A stretch of 64,000 nt of DNA from Beroe forskalii (lineage: Eukaryota; Ctenophora; Nuda; Beroida; Beroidae), in assembly GCA_011033025.1 (NCBI GenBank), contig WFMF01000463.1, positions 1-64,000 of the forward strand, in the 5' to 3' direction. Within the stretch, counting starts at the first letter, position 1, and each line of letters starts with the position of its first letter. The notes under the pieces are model-generated. The model was not told the DNA's origin and searched no databases. It saw only the letters and a list, made by a program, of their open reading frames with translations. The translations under genes and the position numbers were made by a program. Positions 39,321-50,323 of this stretch are shown here, in pieces.

Positions 39321-41476
39321 CAGGTTTAGAGTAACCAATCTCAAGTCTGAAGTCAGGCCTCCACAACAGCGCATGATTATGAATTATGAAGCGGAGAACA
39401 TCTCTTAGAACTTCAACAGAAGATTACCAACGACCTTCTGACATAATAATACAAGGCTAACATTAAATCAACTTCTCAACCTGTTACTGGTTGCCTCGGA
39501 TCACGGATGAGCATTTTTTGCTTGTTATGACTATATATTATGTCCTTTATAGGTTTAAAGGCCGTCGGTATCAGAAGTCTTGACTTTCCTTTATAGTAAG
39601 CGCGAGTATTGCGATATACGAAATATTACAGTTTCAGATGCATGTGCTGTTCATTGTATTTCAATGGCAGGTGCAACTCAAACTCAAAGACTTCCCAATT
39701 AGAATAAACAAAGCCTTGACGTTGATGATTCAATAATAACCGTCACGAGTACGGCACGGCTCCAATGATTCTTATTGATAACAACCGCCTATTTTTATGA
39801 GATTTGACGATTTTTGCTTTCCTCTGCTAGGATTCTTTCCCACTGGGATTAACAAAGCCCCACGTGCCACATTTCTTATTCAGTTATTCATGCCCAAGCC
39901 GTTGCACTCATGCCTGAAAATGAAGTCACCATCACCCTTTTCATATCGAAAAATCAATGGCAGTTATTCTATCGAGCAAAATTAACTTCATATATTTTCA
40001 ACCATAATGAGAAATGATGCATCTCTTAAGTTCCCAGAGAGATTCAATGCACAGTCAGTCAGTGATTGCTAGTCGCCGCCCTCTTAGCTATAGATAACCA
40101 CGAGCTTAGTGATTTTACCCTGAACCTCCGGCTTTACGACTGGTACATTTTTGATCATGTTGGGTATGATACTTTTAACAATAATATCAAGCTATTCATA
40201 TTATGGCCATGGTGGTGAGTCACCCCTCCATATATTATGGTCCAATCTCATTCCCATAGGGGAGATAAGGCTCAAACCTAAGGTAAGTTTTCAAATTTCT
40301 CATACAAAAAATGAACCCAATAATGTTCACTTTTGAGTTTGATCCATTTCTTTTCCAGGTGCAGCTAATATAAGTTTAAATCAGAAATATTTCTCTTATT
40401 TCGAGCAAAATAAGTAACAGAAAATATCCGAAGATTATCGTCACTTAGGGTCATACATTGATTGATACTCGGCTTGAGAAGAAGCATGTATTGCTGGCCC
40501 AGACCCCTGCTTGTCATTCTATTCTAAAAATGAGTCTCAAGTCATATTTGGGCAACGATTTTATGTGCTCAAGCCGAAATAAATCTTATCCAACCATATT
40601 GGTTTAAAATTTGTGATCAAAAGATCAAAGGGAGCAAGCCTCAAAAAAGTCACAAAATATTACTGTATGGTTCGGGTTTAGATTTTTTTGGATATGGGAC
40701 CTTAAATGGCCCAAAAATGTAAGCTGAAATCTCGAAGATAAACTTTCAATTTCGGGAAGATACTAGATAAGGATGGCGATTTTCCAGTAATATGAACCTA
40801 TGTGGTGAGTAAACTTGAAGTATCTCGTTTCAATTCACCCTGAATGCTCTTTTTAAAATATGTTCTTCGCTGATTAGAGAAGTAGGTATCGTAGAATATC
40901 GACAGTTTTCTGTCACATCTTGTGTGAGAAACTATGTCCAGCAGTATGAGACGTATTATACTATTGTATGCTTATATAAAGTTAATACTATACAATAGGC
41001 TCGGCTCACATGTAAGTTATAATTTTACGGATCAAGGGTTGTCATAGTGTGTCAGATGTCTATCCATTATCGGACCATTGTCCTGCTAAACAGAAAACAT
41101 TATACGACGAATCTCTTCCAGATATTATGCTGATATTTGTATCCCATTGTTGAATTTATTATGCCTAAGTTGGATTCGATTTACTTTCATTTGAATTAAA
41201 GTTGATTAGTCGAGATCTCTATAGGAAATTTTGCATTTGTTATACGATGGCTTTGTCAATCGTTATTTCCTACCAGTACAATGGATTATTTTTCTCTCCA
41301 TCATAGACGAGCTTCTTCTTTTACCACCCGATACCACTGCTTTTTTAATACTACGCAATATTGGTCAGTATTTCGCATTCAGTTCCCGTTTCTTGTTTTC
41401 TACTAATTAAACTCTATCAATGAAACCAAGTATTCAGCATTAGATAACCTTACCACCCTCAGACACCATACAAACC
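39321..41476. other. Intergenic region upstream of the GPCR gene
   Basis: No gene is recognised. One inverted partial unit of the 24-bp minisatellite (CTGTTACTGGTTGCCTCGG) occurs near 39,480. The rest is AT-rich sequence without visible structure. Confidence 0.4.
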
Positions 41477-42589
41477 ATGAATGATTCTGCTACTACAGCT
41501 GCTTCATTTACAACATCCACTTCTACCGGATGGTTCATTGACCCTAGCAGTGACTCCGTGAGTTTCCTGACTGATGCTACCTTCAACATCGCCATGTTGA
41601 TAGTAACTCTTCTCCTGTCGCTAGTAGCAATAACACTCAACTTCTTCCTCACTACGTTCCATAAGAAGGATGCTAGAACCAAGATAACCGCCTTCATCTA
41701 CTTCATGTTGAGTGTCAGTGACATGTGCACCGGGATCTGTGCCTTGCTCCACACTCTCACATTCGCTGTCATTGTCCACGAGGGCATGAGCATGACAAAA
41801 CACGTCACGTGGCTTATAGAACCGGCTAACTTGCTGACTGCAGTAGCCTTCAAAACCTCGGCCTTCGTCAGCGTTACTTTTGCTATTATACGCACGATAA
41901 ACATCCTGCGACCCTTTTACAAAGTTAACATGCGGGCTCTGGTGATAGTCACAGGCGTGTACGTGGCTCTGTGGCTGTCTATCTACGTTGTGGATGTGGC
42001 TTTGTTCCTCTATCTGTGGCAGTATGGCGGCGTGGTGGAAAGGCTTCTATCTCGGTTCTACGAACCCAGCAAGTCCTACCTGGTAGAGTTCCTCAGCAGG
42101 AAATACCGAGTGCTGGATATTGGTTTGGAATGCGTGGGAGATTCTCTCTATACCATAGCCCCTGTCTTCCTTTGTGCCCTGATAGCGTTCATCGTGACAG
42201 GAATCCAGCTGGCCTACCTCTGGCGACCCTCCAAGACCTCGTCTGGCCAGGAGTACATTAACGAGAGAAAGACGGCTACTGTCACCATTATCATGATAAC
42301 GGTAGTCTTCATCCTGTGTGCCGGGGTCACCCTGCACGGTCCCCACGAGGTGTGTACTGACCCAACTAGCAGGAGTAGCGTGAAGCTCTACGTCACCGGT
42401 TACCTTCCTTTCTTTGTTAATGCTGCCATCAACCCACTCATCATAGTCTTCAGAATGAGCAAGGCAAAGGAGCATATCTTAGATCTGCTAGAAGGCTGGC
42501 TGCCCTACAGGAGACATCGGAGCTCCAGTGCTGTCAAAGCAACGACATTTTCATTGCCGCTGCGCCCTACTAACGAGCAGGCCGTTTGA
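41477..42589 (+). CDS. Class A (rhodopsin-like) GPCR, intronless
   Basis: This encodes 370 residues with seven hydrophobic segments at about 35-60, 70-98, 112-140, 153-180, 222-246, 264-286 and 305-326. The N-terminus is Ser/Thr-rich and without a signal peptide. The end of TM3 has IRTINILRPF in place of the usual DRY, keeping the central Arg (139). TM7 has NPLII (319-323) instead of NPxxY. TM6 lacks the usual CWxP. Cytoplasmic loops and the tail are basic (RRHRSSSAVK). A plasma-membrane receptor coupling to G proteins is expected from the family, but the ligand cannot be inferred. Intronless, fast-evolving class A receptors of this kind are often chemosensory or peptide receptors in invertebrates. 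The start has a good context (AAACCATGA) and no in-frame upstream ATG nearby. Confidence 0.85.
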   Translation: MNDSATTAASFTTSTSTGWFIDPSSDSVSFLTDATFNIAMLIVTLLLSLVAITLNFFLTTFHKKDARTKITAFIYFMLSVSDMCTGICALLHTLTFAVIVHEGMSMTKHVTWLIEPANLLTAVAFKTSAFVSVTFAIIRTINILRPFYKVNMRALVIVTGVYVALWLSIYVVDVALFLYLWQYGGVVERLLSRFYEPSKSYLVEFLSRKYRVLDIGLECVGDSLYTIAPVFLCALIAFIVTGIQLAYLWRPSKTSSGQEYINERKTATVTIIMITVVFILCAGVTLHGPHEVCTDPTSRSSVKLYVTGYLPFFVNAAINPLIIVFRMSKAKEHILDLLEGWLPYRRHRSSSAVKATTFSLPLRPTNEQAV

Positions 42590-43785
42590 CATGTTACATG
42601 GATAATGGATATTTGACTATCTGACATGGATAATGGAAATTTGACAATAATGTGACAATGGGTAAGCAAATCTGAATTGCTTCAAATTTGGGCGCAAAAT
42701 TTGGGCAAAAATGGAAAAGTGAACGCAATTAGGCGCAATTGAGCGGACTTAAGCGCAAATTTGCAATCAGTTTTGCTGATTGAAAAATATTTTGCGCTCA
42801 GTTCTACCGGGCGCAAATTTGCGCTCAGTTTTGCTGGGCACAAAACATGGTTATCATTATTATAAAGGATTAAGGCAGTTGAAGCACTGCGCTTAGCGCA
42901 ACCCAAACGCCTGCTAAAAACGGAGTTGAAATCCCGCGATTTTTTGCAGGGTAGTAGAAAAATAAATTCCCTCTAGAGAAGCATTATTTTTATTTGAATT
43001 TAGGTTTTAGATTTTCCGTAATTAATGCTCAAAGTTGGAAAAGGAATCGCGAAAAACAATATCGAGTTCAAGATGTAATTCACCAGTTGCGCGCGTCGTT
43101 ATGGTGATTGGTGATTGCGCGCAAAAACTGCACGTGCATTTTAACAAAGAATCTGCCATTTCGTTACTGTGTACTTTGGAAACGTTTCAACTGTTTTAAG
43201 TCATAATTTACGTTCTCAATGGAATTTTCGAGTTTGGTAAAAGATTACGACAGAAGACTATCAACTCTAATTGTATCAACTCTAATCACTATTGTAGGAG
43301 AAAAGGTAAGACTTGAGCATTTTGTTTCATTGTGAAAATCAGCGATAATTCTTCCATGTGAAGATATTCCTAGTTTCGATGGTTTCTTTGCGGGGATGCG
43401 ACGGAAGGAGATATTTATAATTGCTCGAGTTAGAAGTGGGTTCTAAATAGTAAATAGTTACAGATAAAAATGCGGTCAATTTTGATTCAATGAGCTTGGA
43501 TTCAAATTTTTTGCCCATCTTTTCTGTGAATCTGAAGTTTGGATGAGAAAACCAATGTTCTTGAGTTCTTCTTACTTACTGTCCTAAAGATTAATTTACA
43601 ATTACAAATCGCAAAATATGCAATATTTTTCATTCATAATCAAATCCTATGTAAATATTTCGTAATTTCGTTACGTTGCACCCCTACCCCCAGTAACAAA
43701 AAATTGCCTCAATGACTTCGTTCAATTTATTGTACGTCCAACTGACTATACGTCCAATGGAAGATAAAACCCAACGGGGTTTTCT
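42590..43785. other. Intergenic region downstream of the GPCR gene
   Basis: A cluster at about 42,685-42,845 repeats GCGCAAATTTG and GCGCTCAGTTTTGCTG in both orientations, perhaps a decayed inverted-repeat element. An AATAAA near 42,959 could serve the GPCR transcript. No gene is seen. Confidence 0.35.
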
Positions 43786-43911
43786 CGTCCGTTTATGATT
43801 CAGTCCCCTCTTGACAACAAACTTTAGAATCACCAACCAAGTTGCTCACTCCGCGTCTCTGTAATAACCAAATGAGGCACTGCATAGTACGTTGGGCAAA
43901 TCGCAAATTAT

Positions 43912-45126
43912 TCATAGGACGAAAAGGTTGAAAATAATGATCAGTATTGCCTCCAATTCCTGTTTTCTTCTCTTCGTGTTTGCGCTTGTCGTTGAGACAT
44001 TTAAACTTGCTGTTGGCCATATTTCACTTGAAAAGTGAAAAAGAAGAGGCTTCTCTTTGCAGGGCTGAATCACCATGTCTTCAGAGCATGTCACGACCTG
44101 AAGATTCGAGTAGTTCAGAGCTTCAATCCCGAACGCAAAGTCGCACCGTATTGTCATCGAGGTACCTGCGAAAATGAAAGGCTGGTCTAGATGCCCCACT
44201 ATTCTTCCATGTTCCACCCGACCGTTTTCACAAGTTATATTCCAATCAGAGGCAGACCGAATATGGATACTTGTAGCCATAAGAAAATCCAATGTACTAT
44301 AATCATGACTATGATTTGGATAGCTCAATAAATTCCCGTTTATTCCTTCGATAAAATAATAACCTGATTGGTTCAATTTTTTTATGACGAATAGCTGTTG
44401 CTGGACCTTTGGAGGAACGACGACATTCTGATCTGAAAATGGCACGTCTATAATTGGTCCAAGTGAAAAACGATGGCGTGTCACATTACTCATTTCAGCG
44501 AACTGCAATGCATAGCCAGGTTTTGAGCGTGGTAAAATCCGGGTTACGTTCTGAGCAGGGCCTTTATAAGCTAGAGCCAGGACCCACAAGCTGGATATTG
44601 AGCATTTTACCATTTCGACTTCACTTGAACCATTACTGAAGATTCGAGGTGTCAGACATTTTGACCAAAACCAACTTAAAGTGAAAAAAACGCTTTCTGA
44701 AATTTCATATTTCTCCTTGGGATGCGTGACTAACAGTTGATATGCAAACGGCACATTGTGAAGACATGCCATTCTATAAAGCACGTATTTTCCTGAATCT
44801 TTGAAATTCATTGTATCATCATGACAGAAGGAATGATCGCAGGGAAGAATAGTGCACTCATAGGCTTGGTCTTGAATGTGGACAGTGAATGCTGGACAAT
44901 TCGACACTACCTTACAATATTCCCAGCATTGTTCCACGGATTCAGCGCTAGGAACTCTATCAAATCGTTTCGGTATCTCCTCCGCCGAAAACAGGCAATG
45001 TGAGTGGGACCTCAATTGTACAGGCAGCTGTTCAATATCAAAGGGAGGATATTTCCTTGCAGGAGACTGGGAAGGGATACAAGCGATGCATAGTAAGAAT
45101 ACTATATTGAAGAGAACGAAAATCAT
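43912..45126 (-). CDS. Secreted PAN/apple-domain protein, copy 1
   Basis: This encodes 404 residues. The signal peptide is at 1-18 (MIFVLFNIVFLLCIACIP). Residues ~40-125 are Cys-rich with the C-x3-C-x5-C pattern (C67, C71, C77) flanked by C44, C91, C96, C101 and C121, which fits a PAN/apple-type domain. Such domains bind proteins or sugars outside the cell. The remaining ~270 residues are not recognised but carry several N-glycosylation sites (NGS, NVT, NHS, NIT, NYS, NVS). The last residues are hydrophobic (LEAILIIIFNLFVL) and could be a GPI-attachment signal. A second, shorter frame overlaps the 3' end and is treated as a shadow. Two close paralogs follow at 50,324 and 58,153. The gene is intronless. 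Confidence 0.75.
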   Translation of the reverse strand: MIFVLFNIVFLLCIACIPSQSPARKYPPFDIEQLPVQLRSHSHCLFSAEEIPKRFDRVPSAESVEQCWEYCKVVSNCPAFTVHIQDQAYECTILPCDHSFCHDDTMNFKDSGKYVLYRMACLHNVPFAYQLLVTHPKEKYEISESVFFTLSWFWSKCLTPRIFSNGSSEVEMVKCSISSLWVLALAYKGPAQNVTRILPRSKPGYALQFAEMSNVTRHRFSLGPIIDVPFSDQNVVVPPKVQQQLFVIKKLNQSGYYFIEGINGNLLSYPNHSHDYSTLDFLMATSIHIRSASDWNITCENGRVEHGRIVGHLDQPFIFAGTSMTIRCDFAFGIEALNYSNLQVVTCSEDMVIQPCKEKPLLFHFSSEIWPTASLNVSTTSANTKRRKQELEAILIIIFNLFVL

Positions 45127-45230
45127 TTTAGCCTGTTGACACTAGAAAAAGTGACACCAAAGATGTCTCGATACTATTACAGTCTACAAATAACATTAAT
45201 TGATTTTCTTCGAACCGTAGCTCCAAGAAT

Positions 45231-45240
45231 CTTTATATAA
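45231..45240 (-). promoter_or_regulatory. TATA box, PAN gene copy 1
   Basis: TTATATAAAG on the minus strand lies 105 bp upstream of the ATG. The same sequence and spacing occur in all three copies. Confidence 0.6.
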
Positions 45241-45420
45241 TCAAATTGTTTTTGAACCTTTAAGGTCTCAATAAGTTTTGATGTTATAAATATAATTATA
45301 ATCTTTGTTGGTTAACAACTCAATTTTATAAAGTAGTGTTGCTTAATCAAAGATTTGACTAGGTGCGTCATCGTCCATAATATGTGCTTTTTGATGGCCA
45401 CGCGCATGAAGTATTCAACA

Positions 45421-45578
45421 TGGCCAGGTAGCGCAGTGGTTAAGGCGTCGTACTTTCAATCGAGAGGTTGGTGGTTCGATTCCCGGCCCTGCCTACCGTG
45501 CTAAGGGTGAGAACTCTCACCTAAGCAGCCACACGGTTCACTCAGCCGAGCGTACAGGAAACTGTGCGGGAGGGTTAA
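45421..45578 (+). mobile_element. tRNA-derived SINE, copy 1
   Basis: Pol III promoter boxes are visible: A box TAGCGCAGTGG at 45,429-45,439 and B box GGTTCGATTCC at 45,473-45,483. A non-tRNA tail runs to GGGAGGGTTAAA. An AT-rich tandem tail (GAATTTTACAA) follows. A second copy stands in the equivalent flank of PAN copy 3. Confidence 0.8.
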
Positions 45579-46475
45579 AGAATTTTACAAGAATTTACAA
45601 GAATTTTAAAATATAATTTGTGACAAACGCAATGTCATTCAAATCGCACACAAGTCTGTAATATTATGTTAATCGGGGATGATAGTGTGATTTGGTGATG
45701 TATTTTGGTGATTGGAGTTGATTTGGTGAAAAGTCATCAGCGTACTGATTCGAGGGAGCAGACGAAAGCATACAAAAAAAGGGGCCAATTTTGAATACTA
45801 TAGAAGGATAATGGTGACTAGATGAGATTGGGGATCGTAATGTAGGCACGTACAGACCAAAAATAACAGAGATGCCGAAGAGAAAGAACTGATGCCGAAG
45901 AAAAAAGAACTGATGAGAAGAGCTGAAGTAACAGGAGTAATCGTGCAGGAAGAGCAAAGCAACAAGAACTCACGAAGACCTGGAGAATGAGAATTAGAAA
46001 AGAAGAAATGGATAGGTTGATGTCCCATGCCTACGCATGGGACACAGTTAAGCCCAAATCGGTACGCAGCCAGGTGAGCATCGGAGAGGCACCTGCTTCC
46101 CACATGGCAGGTGGCTGGATCACTACCAGCGCAAGTCGGAAACCTCTTTTCCACTCAGCCATCTGGGATCCAAACTGAGTGGGACACTAGACAACATCAG
46201 GCCCTAAGTGATGAGGATTCAGACGATGAAAAAAGAGACAAGGCTGGAAAACAAAGAGCAAAAAGCGGAAAGAGTGAAAAGCTGAGATGAGAGAGATTGA
46301 AGGTGGAATCACAGGAAATCTAAGATGAGCTTTCACCTTGCTGAGACAGTTCTTTTTGTACTTTAGAGTGCTCTTGCATAATCTTGATTGCCCTGGTCAT
46401 GATTTGTATATGTCTCACAAGTGAGTCATTATTTGATTCAGCAGGACCTGGTGGATATGTCCTGGCTATCTGAAT
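45579..46475. other. Stretch between SINE and LINE remnant
   Basis: No gene is recognised. It includes the GATGTCCCATGC/GCATGGGACA inverted pair near 46,019-46,042 and purine-rich DNA. It may belong to the 3' untranslated part of the LINE fragment that follows, since on the minus strand it lies downstream of it. Confidence 0.3.
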
Positions 46476-46610
46476 GCCATTAAGAGAGTATCACCATGGT
46501 TGATGTCGATACTGTTGATCAGTGATGCCATCTTATGCCTATGTGATGTTGTTAGTGGACAGGTGGCAAGGATGTGTTCTTCATCTTCAATAGCTGAGGT
46601 GTCGATGTGG
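46476..46610 (-). mobile_element. LINE ORF2 C-terminal remnant
   Basis: The minus-strand frame reads IEDEEHILATCPLTTSHRHK and ends at a stop at 46,476-46,478. This is the E-x-H-x4-C end of the Cys/His motif typical of the C-terminus of Jockey/CR1-type LINEs. The upstream part has been replaced by the 38-bp minisatellite. Confidence 0.6.
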
Positions 46611-49590
46611 GGTTAGTGGGTTAACAGCACTTAGGGAGGGTTGAGGGAGTTAGTGGGTTAACAGCACTTAGGAGGATTGAGGTGTTAGTGGGGGTTAACA
46701 GCAATAGGGAGGGTTGAGTGGTGTTAGTGGGTTAACAGCGCTTAGGAGGGTTGAGTGGTGTTAGTGGGTTAACAGCACTTAGGAGGGTTGAGTGGAGTTA
46801 GTGGGTTAACAGCACTTAGGAGGGTTGAGGAGTGGAGCAGGGTTAACAGCACTTAGGGAGGGTTGAGTGGTGTTAGTGGGTTAACAGCACTTAGGAGGGT
46901 TGAGGGTAAGTGGGTTAACAGCACTTAAGGAGGAATGAGTGGGGTTAGTGAGTTAAGCAATTAGGGAGGGTTGAGGGGGTTAGTGGGTTAACAGCACTTA
47001 GGGAGGGTTGAGTGGGGTTAGTGGGTTAACAGCAATTAGGAGGGTTGAGGTTAGTGGGTTAACAGCACTTAGGAGGGTTGAGTGGTGTTAGTGGGTTAAC
47101 AGCACTTAGGGAGGGTTGAGTGGTGTTAGTGGGTTAACAGCACTTAGGGAGGGTTGAGTGGTGTTAGTGGGTTAACAGCACTTAAGGAGGAATGAGTGGG
47201 GTTAGTGAGTTAACAGCACTTAGGGAGGGTTGAGTGGTGTTAGTGGGTTAACAGCACTTAGGGAGGGTTAACAGTGGGTTGAGTGGTGTTAGGGTTAACA
47301 GCACTTAGGGAGGTTGAGTGGTGTTAGTGGGTTAACAGCACTTGAGTGGGGAAGGGTTGAGTGGTGTTAGTGGGTTAACAGCACTTAGGGGAGGGTTGAG
47401 TGGGGTTAGTGGGTTAACAGCACTTGGGGAGGGTTGAGGTGGTGTTAGTGGGGTTAACAGCACTTGGGGAGGGAGTGGTGTTTGGGTTAACAGCACTTAG
47501 GGAGGTTGAGTGGTGGTGGGTTAACAGCACTTAGGGAGGGTTGAGTGGTGTTAGTGGGTTAACAGCACTTAGGGGGAGGGTTGAGCAATTGTTAGTGGGT
47601 TAACAGCAATTAGGGGGAGGGTGGAGTGGAGGGTTGAGGGAGTGAGGGTTAGTGGGTTAACAGCAATTAGGGAGGGTTGAGTGGTGTTAGTGGGTTAACA
47701 GCACTTGGGAGGGGAGTGGGTTAGTGGGTGTTAGGGAGGGTGGGTTAACAGCACTTAGAGGGTTGAGTGGGGTTAACAGTGGGTTAACAGCACTTAGGGA
47801 GGGTTGAGTGGGGTTAGTGGGTTAACAGCACTTAGGGAGGGTTGAGTGGTGTTAGTGGGTTAACAGCACTTAGGGAGGGTTGAGTTGAGTGGTGGGGGTT
47901 AGTGGGTTAACAGCAATTAGGGAGGGTTGAGTGGGGTTAGTGGGTTAACAGCACTTAGGGAGGGTTGAGTGGGGTTAGTGGGTTAACAGCACTTAGGGAG
48001 GGTTGAGTGGTGTTAGTGGGTTAACAGCACTTAGGGAGGGTTGAGTGGTGTTAGTGGGTTAACAGCACTTAGGGAGGGTTGAGTGGTGTTAGTGGGTTAA
48101 CAGCACTTAGGGAGGGTTGAGTGGTGTTAGTGGGTTAACAGCACTTAGGGAGGGTTGAGTGGGGTTAGTGGGTTAACAGCACTTAGGGAGGGTTGAGTGG
48201 GGTTAGTGGGTTAACAGCACTTAGGGAGGGTTGAGTGGTGTTAGTGGGTTAACAGCAAGGGGAGGGTTGAGTGTTAGTGGGTTAACAGCACTTAGGGAGG
48301 GTTGAGTGGTGTTAGTGGGTTAACAGCACTTAGGGAGGGTTGAGTGGTGTTAGTGGGTTAACAGCAATTAGGGAGGGTTGAGTGGTGTTAGTGGGTTAAC
48401 AGCAATTAGGGAGGGTTGAGTGGTGTTAGTGGGTTAACAGCACTTAGGGGGGTTGAGTGGTGTTAGTTGGTTAACAGCACTTAGGGAGGGTTGAGTGGGT
48501 TAGTGGGTTAACAGCACTTAGGGAGGGTTGAGTGGTGTTAGTGGGTTAACAGCACTTAGGGGAGGGTTGAGTGGGGTTAGTGGGTTAACAGCACTAGGGA
48601 GGGGAGGGGGTTGGGTTAACAGTGGGGTGGGTTAACAGCACTTATTGTGGGGTTAGTGGGTTAACAGCACTTAGGGAGGTTGAGTGGGGTTAGTGGGTTA
48701 ACAGAGGGTTATAGGGGAGGGTTGAGTGGGGTTAGTGGGTTAACAGCACTTAGGGAGGGTTGAGTGGGGTTAGTGGGTTAACAGCACTTAGGGAGGGTTA
48801 GTGGTGGGTTAACAGCACTTAGGGGGTTAGTGAGTTAACAGCAATTAGGGAGGGTTGAGTGGTGTTAGTGGGTTAACAGCACTTAGGGGGGTTGAGTGGT
48901 GTTAGTTGGTTAACAGCACTTAGGGAGGGTTGAGTGTTGTTAGTTGGTTAACAGCACTTAGGGAGGGTTGAGTGGGGTTAGTGGGTTAACAGCACTTGGT
49001 GTTAGTGGGTTAACAGCAATTAGGGAGGGTTGAGTGGTGTTAGTGGGTTTAACGGCACTTAGGGAGGGTTGAGTGGGGTTAGTGGGTTAACAGCAGGATG
49101 AGGGAGGGGGTTGAGTGGTGGTTAGTGGGTTAACAGCACTTAGGGAGGGTTGAGTGGTGTTAGTGGGTTAACAGCACTTAGGAGGGGGTGGTGGGGTTAG
49201 TGTTGTTAGTTGGTTAACAGCACTTAGGGAGGGTTGAGTGGGGTTAGTGGGTTAACAGCAATTAGGGAGGGTTGAGTGGTGTTAGTGGGTTAACAGCAAT
49301 TAGGGAGGGTTGAGTGGGGTTAGTGGGTTAACAGCACTTAGGGAGGGTTGAGTGGGGTTAGTGGGTTAACAGCACTTAGGGAGGGTTGAGTGGGGTTAGT
49401 GGGTTAACAGCAATTAGGGAGGGTTGAGTGGTGTAAGTGGGGGTTAGGGAGGGTTGAGTGGTGTTAGTGGGTTAACAGCACTTAGGGAGGGTTGAGCGGT
49501 GTTAGTGGGTTAACAGCACTTCGGGAGGGTTGAGTGGTGTGAGTGGGTCAACAGCACTTAGGGAGGGTGGAGTGGCGTTAGTGGTGTTAA
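46611..49590 (+). repeat. ~3-kb minisatellite, 38-bp unit
   Basis: About 78 copies of a unit containing GTTAGTGGGTTAACAGCACT then TAGGGAGGGTTGAGTGG occur. The first third (46,611-47,760) has many indels and the later part is regular. The unit contains the GTTAAC palindrome and G-runs. There is no open frame of note. Confidence 0.95.
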
Positions 49591-50323
49591 TGGGGTTAAA
49601 AGTATTTAGTGACGGAAAGTTGTGATGAAACTGAGGGTCTCAGTCGAATGATTAGGTTTAAAGATAGGATTAAGAGACTAACTCTCGAATTTTTCCATTA
49701 ACAATTTGTATTTCGTGCTCTTTGTTGCCACGCCCACGAGATCATATCATATCAAGACACTGAGCCGTGTCTTCCATCTTCTTGCGGGGTAGCTAGCGCA
49801 GACATTGCATGCGTTGTAAGGGATACCGAGCCGAATTATCCCTCGCATGTGCAAATTTGTCCCATTTTTGAAAATTCATCCCCAATCCGGGCAGTTGGCA
49901 CTAGAAACTTATCAGAATTAACACTGATTCTTCCGTAAAAGCAGCGCAGACCCCATATAAACAAATCCATTCAGAACCACGATCTTTGATGACCCTCCTT
50001 AGTGCCTTTTTTGTAAAACAAAAAGGCGATTGATGGGAGGAAAAAAATTTAGAAACTGACACTAGGATTTTGGATAAATTAAGAAACATTACAGATTCAA
50101 AATTGGAAAATTAAGAAACTTGTATAGCCTGTAATTTAAATGTTTAAATGTTTAACAATTCCTTCTTGCCGCACCCGTCGCTTCATGAATGTGGGCCCAT
50201 CCGCTTATGATTCAGTCCCCTCTTGACAACAAACTTTAGAATCACCAACCAAGTTGCTCACTCCGCGTCTCTGTAATAACCAAATGAGGCACTGCATAGT
50301 ACGTTGGGCAATTGGCAAATTAT
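49591..50323. other. 3' flank of PAN copy 2
   Basis: About 49,690-50,323 is the downstream side of the second duplication unit. It reappears at about 51,945-52,486 as the flank of the third unit (shared AATTGTATTTCGTGCTCTTTG and CTTCTTGCGGGGTAGCTAGC). No separate gene is seen. Confidence 0.7.

Noticed and set aside
38801-39366. Minus-strand frames of 170-180 codons rich in GYLGYPVT
   Set aside because: They are by-products of a 24-bp minisatellite and are open only because the period is a multiple of three.
43793-44020. Second frame (MANSKFKC...) overlapping the 3' end of the PAN genes
   Set aside because: It is preserved in all copies only because the copies are nearly identical. It overlaps the main frame and has no domain.
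45429-45499. tRNA gene
   Set aside because: A and B boxes are present, but the acceptor stem pairs poorly and the same unit with a long non-tRNA tail recurs at 59,664. It is a SINE.
46611-49590. CRISPR-like array
   Set aside because: The repeats are contiguous with no unique spacers, and the context is animal DNA.
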